Source: Piromyces finnis
Lineage: Eukaryota; Neocallimastigomycota; Neocallimastigomycetes; Neocallimastigales; Neocallimastigaceae
Direction: 5' to 3'
Length of the DNA stretch: 64,000 bases
Assembly (NCBI GenBank): GCA_002104945.1
Contig: MCFH01000015.1
Span: 538,501-602,500, forward strand
In this document: in pieces, positions 9,898 through 24,559 of the stretch
Position numbering within the stretch: position 1 is the stretch's first letter
How the letters are laid out: each line of letters opens with the position of its first letter
Translations under genes and position numbers: made by a program
The notes under the pieces: generated by a model
The model's input: only the letters and a program-made list of their open reading frames with translations
Database searches by the model: none
What the model was told of the DNA's origin: nothing

Positions 9898-12800
9898 ATG
9901 TCAGTCCTTTATATTAAAGATAAGAATTATATCAGACGTGGTACCCGGTCTTATGGTATCCCCTTAGATGATATTCGCTCCTTCTTTATCCGTGGTATTC
10001 GATCATGGTCAGTAAATATGCTATGGGAAAAACTCGAGGTTATTCTAGAAGATAAATTTAATTCAGTTATTAGTGTTAAATATTTTCAAACTTTCAATGA
10101 TCACTTTTTCTTAGTCAAGGTTCATGGTTCATCAAAAGATTGTATTAAAATCTTACACATGTTAAAGAAGAAACTTTCAGTTACCTCAATTTCCTTTTCA
10201 GCTCGTAGTAGAAGGAATCACAAATACACTTTTTCCACTCTCAAACGTAAAATTTTAGTTTCTAATAAACATCAACATTCTATTCAACAATCATTTCAAC
10301 AATCAGTTCAACAATCTCATCAACAATCCGATCTTCAACAAGATCTTCAACAAGATCTTCAACAAGTTTCCCATCATGAAAATATTCCAGATCTACAGCA
10401 AACACAATTTCAATCTCAACATTCAACAATTAATTCTAATAGCTCTATCAACTCTGATAACAGTTCAATAGTTGATAGTTCTTCAGTTTCACAGCCATCT
10501 AGTAATAGTTCTACTTATTCCTCTGATGCATCATCCATTAATAATGATGACCTTGATAATAATAATAATAGCAACGATTCTTCCTCATCCAACAAGCCTG
10601 ATAACTTTTCTTTTTGTCTTAGTTGGAACACCAATGGGTGGAATCACGAAAAGAGAGATAGTATTAGCTATTTCACAGCTATTTTCAAACCATTATTTTT
10701 ATGTTTCCAAGAAACTGGTAATGGTTCTGGATCGAATACAGATTATCCTTGTCGTGTTACTTTGCGAAACTATAGACACTTTTTCAAGAAAGCTGACGAA
10801 TCAGTTCCTGGAATGAGAGGTTTATATTTAGGTTTTCACAATTCGTGTCAAGCCTCACTTGAAAACTTCTCTGGAAAGTATATTATTTCTATTTATACTT
10901 TTAGTCTCTGGAATAGATTCAAATGCTCGATTGGAAATGTTTATATGCCTCATAGTCATCACAACATCTATGTTGATCATGCAAAGTTAGAAGTTCGCTT
11001 GTGGTTACAAACTCATTCATCCCATCCATCGATTCTTGTTGGTGATTTTAATATGTTTAAAGTAAAATTATCCAACTGGTTATCAACTAATGGATTAGGA
11101 GATTGGGAAATTCTTCCGCTTAGAGGGTCGACTATCTCTTGGACTCGAGGTGATCAATCTTCCGACATTGACCATGCTCTTATCAATTCGAAGATGAAAG
11201 ATCTTATTCACTCAGGATCATTTATAAATAATTTTTATCCTGTATAAGACCATAAGCCACTTCTTATTAATGGTAAAATTATTCCTATGGAAGATTTTTC
11301 TAATGACTTTAATGTTCCTAAGAAAATTCTGAAATGGAATAGATTAAAATGTATTGAGGAAAAGGAATCTATTCTCAGTCATAATAAATTCCAAATACTT
11401 TCAGCAAAATTCAACGATCCTAATGTTTCTACAGATGAACTTTCCAAAGAGTTTACTTCAACTGCTTTTTCAATTGCAGACGAGCTCAGTATTACTTCAG
11501 CAAATAATGTTATAAAGTCTTCATTTCATATTTCACAACAAATTTTTAATCTTCAAAAAATCAAAATGAAGTTGTATAAGAGATTTAAAAAAGAAAGAAT
11601 TTATGATATAGATGAATTTATTAAAAGAATTAAAATCTACCGTAAGCTCATTGATTACATCCACAAAAGATGTAATGAATTTAGGAAGCAAGAATATCTT
11701 AATTGGATTAAAACAGGATGTGAGTATATGAAGAGTCATAATCCTAAGAAGGCCTGGAAATGGATCAAGAAAACTGCAAAAATTGGAAAAGATTCTTTCT
11801 TTATTGCTCAACCAATTAAAAATAAAAATGGAGAATTAGTTGTTGCTACGGAAGAACAACTAGAAGTGTGGCATGATCATTTCGAAAATCTTGCATCAGA
11901 TCCAAGTGGTGTAAGTCTTGATTTGGAGCATTGGTATGAAGAACCAATGAATAAACGTTTTTCACTTCCTATGCTTGATGAGTGGGATATCAACCAAGAT
12001 ATTAGTATTGATGAAGTCAAGTCAGCTATCCTCTCTACTCCAAATTATAAAGCATCTGGTCCGGATGGTATTCCAATTGAATTTTACAAAGCATTAGTTC
12101 CATCAAGTAATGATTCTAATAATGCTACAGATAATAATTCTTCTGGTAATACTACTTCAGATAATGATGCTCATGGTTTAAATTTTATTCTTAAATTATT
12201 CAACCGTATTTGGGATGGAGATTTCCCCAACTCATGGAATGAATCCAGTATTGTTTCTATTCCTAAGAAGGGAGATTTGACAGATTGTGATAACTATCGA
12301 GGTATATCACTTATCAATAATGGTATTAAGTTGATTTCCAAAATTGTCACCACTAGAATCTCAGAATATGGTCTAAAGAATAATTTCATTAGACCTGAAC
12401 AATTTGGTTTTCGAAAAAAGGAAGAAAGTATTAGTCTTTTCATTTCAATCCAAGAAATATGCCGTAGACGTCAATTAGATAATAAAGAGACATATTTGGC
12501 CTTTTTAGATCTCAGGAAAGCATACGATTCAGTCCCAATCGGTAATATTCTCCATAAATTAGATTGTTTAGGAATCCGAGGTAAGAGTTTACAATTCATC
12601 AAAAATTTATATTTAACATCTAAGGCTAATGTCAAATTAGATGGACAATTCTCGAAATCTTTTGATGTGAAGAAAGGAGTCCGTCAAGGTTGCCCTCTTT
12701 CTCCTATTCTCTTTAATCTCTTTATTAATGATATATTTAAAGAGTGCGAAGATCTTGGAGTCAGTTTAGGTGACACTCGATGCTGTGGTGGACTTTTTGC

Positions 12801-14448
12801 AGATGATATAGTTATTTGTGCTCCAACAAGAGGATGCTTAAAAAAGATGCTTAGAAGAGTTAATGAATGGGCATTGTATAATGAAATGGAATTTGGTATC
12901 CAGAAATGTTCAACGATGGTGATTCGTCCTGAATCAATAGAAAATCAGAACAAGAGAGATCCAACATTTTACTTAGCAGGACAACCCATTCCAACTACTG
13001 ATTGTTATACTTATCTTGGTGTTCCATTTGATAAGAATTTGTCCCTTAAACCAGTAATTAAAGCTCTTAATAACAAGGTTTTGAAAGGACTTTTCTCAGT
13101 CAGTAAATTCTTAAGAAATCCTAATATTCCTATTCCTTTCAAAAAGCTAGTACTTAACTCACAAGTGATTAGCAGAGTTTCATACTTTGCACCATTACTT
13201 GGATCCAACAAAACTAGGTCTAGGATTGCTCAGAAGCATGTTAACAAAGGAATACGATGGGTTGCCGGAGTTCATAAAGCTGTATCGTTTATTTCTTTAT
13301 ACTCTATTTCAAAAGATTTGAATATTCCTCCATTGTCAGCCAAATGTGCGTTAGCTCAGGTTAGATGTTTTAACAAATGGAAAAACTCAAATTGTATTAT
13401 CTCACACCTTGTCAATTACATTCCTAAATTTAGAAAATACACGTGGTGCAAATCAAGTAGGACACTTGATAAAAAACTAAAGAAACATGGAGATGTTAAA
13501 GCAGTTAAAAACTTTTATTGGAAAGATCTCAAAGGGAATTCAATCAAAGCGCAATATTATGATGATAATAAATTTATTGAAACTAAAGATTTTATTAAAT
13601 TATGTTATGAATACCCAGAGTTTGCCTATGGCTTCTACTGGCTATTGAAAGCAAGAAGCGGATACAAGTTGGATGCTAGAGTTGCCAAAGCTGCTAAATT
13701 TGTTGATCCAGTTTGTCCTAACTACTGTCCATGTTGCAAGTGTGGAGATCAAAGTATTAAACATTGGTTATTAGATTGTCCAACATTTAGAGATATCCGT
13801 ATTAAACATTATGATTCCATAGTCCATCTATTAAATTTTTTCAGTCAACGTAATTCCAATAGTCCTATCAATAATAATGAAATTGATAATATCAGCAGAG
13901 ATAGCAATAACAGTAATAGTAATAGTAACAATTTTAATAATAACAACAGTAATAATAACAATAGTAGTAATAGTAATAATAGAAATAGTAATAATAACAA
14001 TAGTAGTAATAGAAATAATAATATTAGTAATGATATTAGTAATGATAGCAATAGTGAAGATAATAATTCTAATTTAGATAGTAATTTAGTTAATAATAGT
14101 AATAGTTCTAATAATCCGGTGAATATTAATGTGTATGATTATTCTAGTGTGTGCAGTAAAATATTTAAATTCCTTCTTGGGGGAAGAAGTTTTAACAATA
14201 TTAATTACAATTCAAGGGAATGGAAAGAACTTTGTAAGCGTCAGATTCAATCTGGTACTAACGAAGGAACACCATTCTTGACGGTAACCGCGGAACTTCT
14301 AACCAAAATCATGCCTTTTGCTATTGGCCAGCAATGGTCAATGTTCAAAAGGTTTGAAGCAACATCCAAGAGCGTCAATGCTGAAGAAACAGTAAGACAG
14401 GCCAGGAGGGCCAGCGCAACCAATGGAGATCATAATTTTGTTCCATGA
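9898..14448 (+). pseudogene. LINE polyprotein gene with a single internal stop
   Basis: The frame matches the 1507-codon ORF of copy 1 from its ATG but meets TAA at 11245-11247, where copy 1 has TCA (Ser of the endonuclease SDHKP motif). This is a single C-to-A change at 11246. The frame then stays open to 14448 and keeps the reverse transcriptase FADD, the zinc finger and the C-terminal domain. The Asn/Ser tract after the finger is longer than in copy 1 by several codons, with an extra ISND unit. Other differences are a few substitutions (for example SK to FK after GDFNM). Translation would give an endonuclease lacking its last catalytic motif; an internal ATG at 11287 could start a reverse-transcriptase-only product, but nothing shows that it does. 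Confidence 0.9.
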
Positions 14449-14713
14449 CAAAATTTTGATCTTTGGCTCGGTGTCCCATTGGAAGTCAAATACAATTATT
14501 ATACTTTAGTATGATAGTGGCTTTCTTACTTTAATTAAAATTACTAGAATACATTATACCCAATTTTTATTCATTTGTGTTTATTTAAACATATTTTTTT
14601 TTATTTTTATTTTTATTTTAATTTTTTATATTACATGTATTATATTTTTAATTAAATTAATAATAAAGTTTAAAAATATTTGATGCAGTTAAAAAAAAAA
14701 AAAAAAAAAAAAA

Positions 14714-14768
14714 TTCTAATAAATATGAATCATGTATAGATGATTTTTATCCTGTATCAGATCGTAAG
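14714..14768 (+). other. Relic of LINE endonuclease region
   Basis: Roughly 45 bases resemble the family A endonuclease codons around the SDHKP motif (compare 4390-4430) with several mismatches. With 8758-8848 it brackets copy 2 and probably derives from an older, rearranged element. Confidence 0.5.
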
Positions 14769-16980
14769 CTTACAATTCCTTTTATTTATTCTTGCGTTTT
14801 GTTGTGGGGTGCGATTACCATTACTTTTAATCATATTTTTTAATTTTTTTATTTTTCTCTATTTTTATTTTTTCGAAGGGCGCTGCTTTTTTTATCTACG
14901 ATTTTTATATAATTTCTAGTAATGTCTTTATTTTTGAAACTCTAGGTTTTCCAAGGAATCTCCTTCTACTAAAATTCTTTTGTATACTTTTTCTATCTCT
15001 TTTCTATATATCTTTTATACTATATATTACATATTTATCTATATATTTGTATAATTTTTTAGATTTATTATGGACTCTCATGGTAAGTATCAAACACCTT
15101 CTTTTTTTCTATTAACATTGTGCCAATGAAGCTTAAATCCTGGAAAATCGAGTATTCTAGTTTTTATTTTATATACTACTCTTGGTTCAAATTGTATTTT
15201 GAAATTTTATTATGTTCTTTATTTAAATTCTTTAAATCCTTTACCCTTTGCAATATGGTATAATAGCTGCTCACTCTTTTACCACTCTTCCTTCATCATA
15301 AATTAGCATTAATGATTATTTAAATCCAACAACCAGAATCAACATAACACAATAGTCAACCAACAAACAGCATTTTCTAATAAAAAAATAAAGTTTACAA
15401 ATTATAGTTATAATTCAGAAATTCAAAGTGACAGAATATAAATTTATTTCCAATTTAAAGTCTTCAATAAAGTTAAAACTAAATTTTTTCAGTAACTAAG
15501 TTATTTTTTTCCAAGTTTTAAAATTAAAACATTGTTTGACAAATAATCCAATAACTATTCTATATATCCGTTTTTTACTAAAATTATTTTTTATACTATT
15601 ATATTACTATTTTATATTAATTTTATCCAATATTTATCAATCAATATCAATATCTATTTTAATATTAAATATCAATTTTTTAATAGTTATATTTCCATAA
15701 TAAGTTCCTTTAAAAATGAACATTATCAATTGTACTGTGTATACCTTACGACGTGGCCTACGTTTCTTTGGGCCTAACTCAAATAAATCATACCTCATTT
15801 TTATCCATGATCTTAGTTCATGGTCCAAACAACGCCTAATGGAATTTTTATTAAAAGATATTCAGCCTTTCAATAAAATTCTCCAAATCCCTTAACAAAA
15901 AATATTCACAATCACTCGGTACTTATTTCATTCTAAAAGCCGACAGTAAATTTCCGCTAAAAGTCATACTTCTTATTCACTCTCTTTCCAATAAACTCCC
16001 AATTTCTAGTAAAATATCTTGGAAATTCATTGATAAGCTCAAAAATAATAGATCTTATAAAAATAAGCGTTCTATTAAAACCACCATTTATCCACTCTCG
16101 GACAATTTCTACTTTAGTCACTTAAATTCTAATACTTCCTTTTTCAACTTATGTACTTACTGGAACATCAATGGTTGGAACCCGAAGAAAAAGGACGGGG
16201 TTCTATACTTCACTTCAGTTTTCAAACCTATATGTGTTTGCCTTCAAGAAGTAGGTAGCAACCAATTCCTTTGTAGTAATGCAATTTCTTCTCCATGCCT
16301 TCCGAACTATAAACCAGTACATAGACGTGCTAATCCTAAAGTTCCTGGTATGAGAGGGCTTTACATTGGTGTTCACAATTTATGTTCCTTTGCACCTGAA
16401 CCTCTTCTATATAAGTACATTATTTCAGTTACATTATTGTCATTTTGGAGCCAGAGATGTACCATTGGTAATATTTATTTCCCGAAAACTAGATGGCCGG
16501 ATGCTAAATTAATTGCCTTTGATGAACTTGGGAAATGGCTAACAACACATAACAAATTCAACCATCCAGCTATCCTTGAAGGAGACTTTAATATGACAGC
16601 TATTAAAATCAAATCTTATATACCACAACACTTCCCGGATTGGACTATGGCAGAATTAACTGGTAATAATTTCACTTGGGAAAAAGGTTCTAAATCTTCA
16701 TGCATTGATCATATTATATACAACAAAGCTATGACAGAACACATAAACAAATCTTCAGTTTGCGAAGTTTTTCACGATGTTTCTGATCACAAACCGATCC
16801 TTGTGTCTTGTAAAAAAGACTCTTCTGATGGTTTCAAAAAGCCTAAGAAGACCTTTAAATGGTCAAGTCATATCTGTAACACAAAGTGTTCTGACATTCT
16901 TACTAGTAATCGCTTTGCTGTTCTAGCTTCCGAGCTTGAAACTAATTGCGATAGCCTTTCGGCTGACGATATGGTTTCAA

Positions 16981-17512
16981 GTCGTTCCAGTTTTTATCCT
17001 GGTTGTTAAGGCGTTTCCTTAGCATACATAAGGCTTCTGGTTCGACCCAGCAGATGTCAGTGCCTGTTGATTTTCCCACTGGGTTTGCCATGGGTTGGGT
17101 TATGATATTCAGGTAAGTATAAATGAACTTTCTAATTTACTACTATGATAATAACACTCGTCTAGCCGGCCTGAGAGGATCTAGTGTACATGGTACATTC
17201 CAAATTAGAACTTAATAAGTGGTGACTTAGGCTATGCCAAAAACACATAATATTCCTTAATCAATTTAAGTGTAAACATTAGGGGGCGGTTGACACGTGA
17301 TCAAATTGACTATAAGAGGCTTAGCATTGTAGTTGTGAAATATCGTACAACGACATGCATCTAATGTACATGGATTAAGTGAGCGTCGAAGCTGAAGAAA
17401 CAGTATGACAGACCAGGAGGGTCACAACCACCTAGCAATAGGAATGAGCCAACGTTTCTCTAAGAACCACCATTGGAGCTAACTCTGATCGATGGGAGAA
17501 ATGCACTCGGAA

Positions 17513-17541
<29 letters not shown>
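16981..17541 (+). mobile_element. SINE-like retroposon with tRNA-like head and LINE-like segments
   Basis: A 561-bp insert ends in poly(A) (about 17517-17541) and is flanked by a perfect 12-bp duplication atatggtttcaa (16969-16980 and 17542-17553). The head is tRNA-like: ggttgttaaggcg at 17001-17013 resembles a D-arm end, ccttagcatacataagg at 17017-17033 folds as an anticodon arm with a 7-nt loop, and ggttcgaccc at 17039-17048 fits a Pol III B box. It shares the 16-mer tgatattcaggtaagt with the family A 5' UTR (17103-17118 versus 2531-2546). Bases 17381-17430 resemble the end of the family A ORF (7516-7568). It has no coding capacity and is probably moved by the LINE machinery. Confidence 0.8.
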
Positions 17542-17543
<2 letters not shown>

Positions 17544-17553
17544 ATGGTTTCAA
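17542..17553. repeat. SINE target-site duplication (3' copy)
   Basis: The 12-mer atatggtttcaa follows the poly(A) and repeats 16969-16980. Removing the insert plus one copy restores a continuous reading frame across the site, which confirms the insertion. Confidence 0.88.
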
Positions 17554-19143
17554 AATTTTTAGATACCTCCAAAACTATAGGTAAAGAAATAAAAGTCAAT
17601 GTGTCTGCGGAATTAAAAGGTCCAGCATTCCATTGCCCTCAATACATCAAAAATTTATCAATGAAAAACCAAGTTATTTATCCTCCCATGTTTCTATCAT
17701 TAAGGACAAGAATGGTAAAGATTTATTTTCTCCACAAGAACAACTAAAACGATGGGCTGAACATTATGAAAATCTTGCATCTGATGTTACAAATCACAGC
17801 TTAAATCGTGGTTACTGGGAAAGAGCCTTCCAATTCAACCATATCAATCAAATAGCATGGGATATAAATGGTCCCATTTCTATTAAGAAAATTAGAAATA
17901 CTGTTCTGTTAATGAAGAATAATAAGGCTCCAGGTCCCAATGGTATCCCAATTGAATTCTTCAAAGCTTTCTTTTGTAACGAAGAACTGGAAAAAGAACA
18001 TAAGTCTGCTGGAAATTGTCTTAAATTAATTTTTAATAAAATCTGGAATGGTTCCTTTCCTTTGAAATGGAACTCTGCTTCCATTGTTTCTATTCCAAAG
18101 AAAGGCGATCTTTCAGACTGTAATAATTATCGTGGTATTTCTCTCATCAATGTAGGTCTTAAAATCATTTCAAAAATTGTAACTGATAGAATTTCAAAGT
18201 ATGCTCTTTCTCATAATTTTATAAGACCTGAACAATTTGGTTTTCGCAATAAAGAAGAATGTATTAGCTTATTTATTTCCATTAGAGAAATCTGTCAAAG
18301 AAGGAAATTTAAAGGAAAAGCCACTTATGTCGCCTTTCTAGACCTTAAAAAAGCATACGACTCAGTTCCTATTTTTAATATCCTTACAAAGTTATATAAA
18401 TTAGGTATACGTGGTAAATGTTTTGATTTTCTCAATAATCTCTACTCTACCTCTAAAGCTCGTGCACGTTTCTTGGATATGCTTTCCAATGAATTCCCTA
18501 TAAACCGTGGTGTAAGACAAGGATGTCCTCTTTCTCCTATACTGTTTAACCTCTTTATCAATGATATTTTAAATAAATGTGAAAGGCTTGGAGTTAGCTT
18601 AGGTAATAAACGTTGTTGTAGTGGCCTTTTCGCTGATGACATTGTTTTGATTGCTCCTAGTAAGAAGAACCTTCAAAAGATGCTCAATCTAGTCCTTGAT
18701 TGGGCTAATTTAAATGAAATGTCTTTTGAAATAAATAAATGTGCAACTATTGTTGTTAAACCTATCAACTTTAATAGATCCCCTAGTTATGTCGACCCAA
18801 CATTTTACATCGGTATGTGCTCGATTCCAAAGGTTTTTTGCTATACTTATCTTGGAATCCCATTCGACGAAGATCTCTCTCTGACTCCTATTCTGTCTAA
18901 TATGTACAAAAAAGTTCAGAAATCCTTATTCTCTTTTAAGAGCTTCCTCACTAACAATAGTGTTCCTATTGGCTTAAAAAATATAGTTATTCATTCCTAT
19001 ATTTTAAGTAAAGACTCTTATTACGCTCCATTATTTGGTTCCAACAAAAATAGAACTCGTAGAGTCCAATCTCTTATCAATACTGCTGTTCTTTGGAGCG
19101 TCAATAGCTTTCACAATAAAAGTCTGAATAACAAGGATTTTAG

Positions 19144-19186
19144 GATTAGATCAGTTTTAATGAAACTGATCTAATCTTTTTTTTTT
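19144..19186. other. Perfect 14-bp inverted repeat followed by a T run
   Basis: gattagatcagttt and its exact complement are separated by 5 bases (19144-19176) and followed by ten T. It lies where family B LINE homology ends. It resembles a terminator hairpin in shape, but this is a fungal genome. A foldback at a deletion junction or a Pol III stop are alternatives. Confidence 0.5.
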
Positions 19187-19187
19187 A

Positions 19188-19792
19188 GGTATACCTCAAT
19201 TATTTGAAAATACCATAATAAAATAAATAATAGGATCATATTAATTGAACAAGTCTTGACAATATATAGATTTCTGCTTTTTACTTTCAAGCATCAGTAT
19301 ATCCTATAAAATCATTTTTAAATCAATTTTAATAAGTGACACTTTAATAATAATTCGCTTTAAAATATAGTGGGAGAAAATATATATATATAGAAAATAC
19401 ACTATCATTCTATTAATTTTACAATACACAATTATTATATATACATTTAAAAAATATTTTAATTTTTTATTATTTTATTTTTAATACTTTATATATAAGT
19501 TTAATAATTATTTTTTATCTAATTTATAATAAAAAAAAATATATCTACTATATATATTATTCTTGTTTTTTTTTTATTTATTGTTTATTTTCATTATTAA
19601 TGCTTTATATTTTTTTTCTTTTGTATTTTGTTTTCTAATTCTTTTTCTTGTATTTAATTTTTATATATATAACATTCAATTTTTTTTTTATATTTTACAT
19701 TTTGTTGTTAAAAAACTAAATAATTTATAAAAATATTTTACATTTATTATTTCTTATAAAAAGAAACTAAATTTTTATTTGGTAACACTAAT
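19188..19792. other. AT-rich intergenic stretch
   Basis: It separates the retrotransposon block from the first endoglucanase and includes that gene's 3' flank (minus strand). I see no gene. Confidence 0.6.
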
Positions 19793-20911
19793 TTAACGAC
19801 GGCAACCAGTCTTGGCAACTAATTCAGCTGGACATTCAACTTCTTCAAAGTCCATTTCTGGATTATCGGCATTCATGAACCAACCGAATCTCCATCTACA
19901 ACCAGCTTGGAGAGAAGATGGTAAGTTGGAACAACCATCAACTGAACGAAGACCACCATAACGTTCACCCCAGGAGGCAGCGTTAGTGTTGAATTGAGAG
20001 GAACAACCATCGAAAATACCAAGACCACCACCAGGCATTTGGAGATCGAAGTGGTTTTCACCAAGATCACCACCAGTGTTAGTAACTTGGACAATCATTT
20101 GCTTACCGGCAATAGCAGTGTTGGTGAAGGTTAACTTGTAACAAGCACAACACCAGGAAGCTTCAGAACCACCAGAAATGGAAGCAGCAGCGAAACCATA
20201 AGATAAATTGTCATTAACAGCCCATGGTTGTTGGTCAGTACACATGAAGGCTTCACCACCATCACAACCACTCTTAGCGTTAACATCACTAAGAACAGAA
20301 CCATTTCTGCTACAAGTGTTAACTGGGTGGCTTACGCTAGCCTTACCAGACCAGGAGCAAGATGGCTTACAACAATCCCAGTAACGAGTAGTCTTACCAT
20401 GTCTCTTACCAGAGCTTGGAGTGTAGTTACTGTTGTGGTTGTTGTTGTTATTGTTGTTGTTGTTGTTCCAGTTGTTGTTGTTGTTATTGTTGTTGTTGTT
20501 CCAGTTGTTGTTGTTGTTATTGTTGTTGTTGTTCCAATTGTTGTTATTGTTGTTGTTGTTGTTGTTACCACCACATTTGCTGGTATCAATTTCACAAGCG
20601 GAATTGTTTTCCCAACCCCATAAACTGTTATCACCACCAGTACCAGTGACAGTACAACCGCTACATAAACGAGCACCGTGTGGACCAGTTCTGTTAGAGT
20701 TGTTGTTGTTGTTGTTACTAGCATTGTTACCACCGCACATGTTTCTGTCGATTTCACAAGCAGTGTTGTTTTCCCAACCCCATAAACTGTTGTCACCACC
20801 AGTACCAGTGACAGTACAACCATTACAATATGGAGCACCGTGTGGACCGTAACCAGCGGCAGCAGCGGCACCAACCAAACCAGCAATAGTTAATAATAAT
20901 TTAGAATTCAT
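19793..20911 (-). CDS. GH45 endoglucanase with two fungal dockerins
   Basis: A 372-residue intronless secreted enzyme that would cut beta-1,4 bonds in cellulose or related glucans. A signal peptide (about 1-19, ending AAAAA) is followed by two fungal dockerin domains (about 20-61 and 75-116), each with GPHGA, CxGC, LWGWENN, CEID and a final Cys. These bind scaffold cohesins of the fungal cellulosome. A low-complexity linker (about 117-167) is nearly all Asn with Trp at regular intervals. The GH45 catalytic domain follows: [14 protein letters not shown] carries the catalytic base Asp, and [10 protein letters not shown] carries the second catalytic Asp. Cysteines are abundant, as expected for GH45. 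Its paralogues lie at 29313 and 35280. The Asn linker is encoded by an aac/aat tract likely to vary in length. Confidence 0.95.
   Translation of the reverse strand: MNSKLLLTIAGLVGAAAAAGYGPHGAPYCNGCTVTGTGGDNSLWGWENNTACEIDRNMCGGNNASNNNNNNSNRTGPHGARLCSGCTVTGTGGDNSLWGWENNSACEIDTSKCGGNNNNNNNNNNWNNNNNNNNNNWNNNNNNNNNNWNNNNNNNNNNHNSNYTPSSGKRHGKTTRYWDCCKPSCSWSGKASVSHPVNTCSRNGSVLSDVNAKSGCDGGEAFMCTDQQPWAVNDNLSYGFAAASISGGSEASWCCACYKLTFTNTAIAGKQMIVQVTNTGGDLGENHFDLQMPGGGLGIFDGCSSQFNTNAASWGERYGGLRSVDGCSNLPSSLQAGCRWRFGWFMNADNPEMDFEEVECPAELVAKTGCRR

Positions 20912-24559
<3,648 letters not shown>

Larger units (their letters stand above)
8849..14713 (+). mobile_element. Full-length LINE family A, copy 2 (one nonsense mutation)
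   Basis: The organisation matches copy 1: monomers, 5' UTR with the GTAAGT donor at 9362, ORF region 9898-14448, 3' UTR and poly(A) at 14691-14713. The two copies differ at scattered sites only. I could not find a convincing target-site duplication: attcaata before and attctaata after are similar but not identical. The element lies between two relics of an older family member. Confidence 0.9.
15716..19174 (+). pseudogene. Broken LINE family B polyprotein gene
   Basis: ATG 15716 opens the N-terminal domain (RRGLRFFG, DLSSWS match family A). A frame change near 15888-15893 leads into the endonuclease frame, which holds YWNINGW, LQEVG, EGDFNM (Gly to Glu just before the motif) and SDHKP, up to the SINE at 16981. 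After the SINE the frame resumes at 17554, changes again near 17690 and continues as reverse transcriptase (NYRGISL, KKAYDS, GVRQGCPLSPILFN, FADD). About 80 residues between endonuclease and reverse transcriptase are missing relative to family A, and the Gln/Asn-rich linker of family A is absent. It ends at 19174 well short of the zinc finger. It is non-functional. Confidence 0.8.
14769..19187 (+). mobile_element. Decayed LINE, second family (B)
   Basis: It has an upstream region of about 950 bp with no long ORF (14769-15715; includes a GTAAGT donor-like site at 15083), then a homologue of the family A ORF in broken pieces to 19174. Protein similarity to family A is clear but moderate, so this is a separate lineage. 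A SINE (16981-17541) has landed in it. The 3' third (zinc finger, C-terminal domain, 3' UTR, poly(A)) is missing. The left boundary is uncertain. Confidence 0.75.

Noticed and set aside
8840-14725. Target-site duplication for LINE copy 2
   Set aside because: The best flanking match, attcaata against attctaata, is short and imperfect.
17001-17048. A genuine tRNA gene
   Set aside because: The T arm does not pair properly and no acceptor stem is found; position at the head of a poly(A)-tailed, duplication-flanked insert fits a SINE.
20228-20886. Overlapping Val/Thr, Cys/Tyr and Leu-rich frames in the GH45 gene
   Set aside because: They are out-of-frame readings of the endoglucanase; the same pattern appears in the two other GH45 genes.
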